Shown one piece after another: positions 14,166 through 14,201 of a stretch of 14,201 nt of DNA. The notes beneath the pieces were generated by a model that saw only the letters and a program-made list of their open reading frames with translations, searched no databases and was not told the origin of the DNA. The position numbers and the translations under genes were made by a program. Every line of letters starts with the position of its first letter. The stretch's first letter is position 1. Origin of the DNA: an uncultured Butyricicoccus sp. (GTDB taxonomy: Bacteria; Bacillota; Clostridia; Oscillospirales; Butyricicoccaceae); NCBI GenBank assembly GCA_910584935.1, contig CAJUDU010000060.1:1-14201 (forward strand). The letters are read 5' to 3'.

Positions 14166-14201
14166 TGAGGTTTGCCTAAAAATAAGACATCCTCAACTGA
14201 T

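Noticed and set aside
1..14201. CRISPR array, tRNA or rRNA gene, insertion sequence, attachment site
   Set aside because: No regularly spaced repeats, cloverleaf, transposase motif or paired site was seen on reading both strands.

Overview
The window is the early replication, recombination and nucleotide-metabolism block of a tailed-phage genome, most likely a prophage of an anaerobic Firmicute (Clostridia, gut type). The anaerobe call rests on a class III (oxygen-sensitive) ribonucleotide reductase. The Firmicute call rests on strong AGGAGG-type ribosome binding sites, the gene families present, and the packed one-strand operon. No structural, lysis or integration gene is in view.

Layout, read in the direction of transcription (minus strand, right to left). 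At the far right lie a damaged Cro/XRE-type regulator fragment and a 55-residue unknown protein (13.74-14.17 kb). A lone plus-strand gene for a 53-residue zinc-ribbon protein follows (13.53-13.69 kb); it has its own consensus promoter and terminator and stands back to back with the main operon. The main minus-strand operon runs from 13445 to 45 with gaps of under 20 bases or short overlaps throughout. It encodes an excisionase-type HTH protein, an Hjc-like Holliday junction resolvase, an SF2 helicase, a family B-type DNA polymerase, an unknown protein, an Erf-type annealing protein, a DUF3310 (T7 gp1.7-like) protein, a YqaJ/lambda-exonuclease-type nuclease, a tiny membrane protein, a DUF669-like putative ssDNA-binding protein, MazG, NrdG (broken), NrdD, an unknown protein, a ThyX-like protein with a cysteine cluster, a prim-pol primase, an unknown protein, DUF1653, and a truncated D5/SF3 primase-helicase. 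No stretch over 300 bases lacks a gene.

The genes form two cooperating sets. The first is a replication and recombination machine: primase, SF3 helicase, polymerase, SF2 helicase, exonuclease plus annealing protein, resolvase and putative SSB. The second is a nucleotide-supply set: NrdD/NrdG, MazG, DUF3310 and possibly the ThyX-like protein.

The most notable feature is damage. nrdG has a single in-frame TGA in an otherwise complete reading frame. The polymerase appears to lack about 50 residues directly after motif C. The SF3 helicase stops before its last conserved motif, at a junction with unrelated-looking DNA that carries an outward promoter. The XRE regulator has lost its first helix. 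Together these suggest a decaying or rearranged prophage, unless some lesions are assembly errors. I do not see a clearly new defence or mobile system. The best candidates for unexplored biology are the nested two-start HTH gene, the split primase/helicase with two genes between its halves, and the ThyX-like protein with an inserted four-cysteine cluster.
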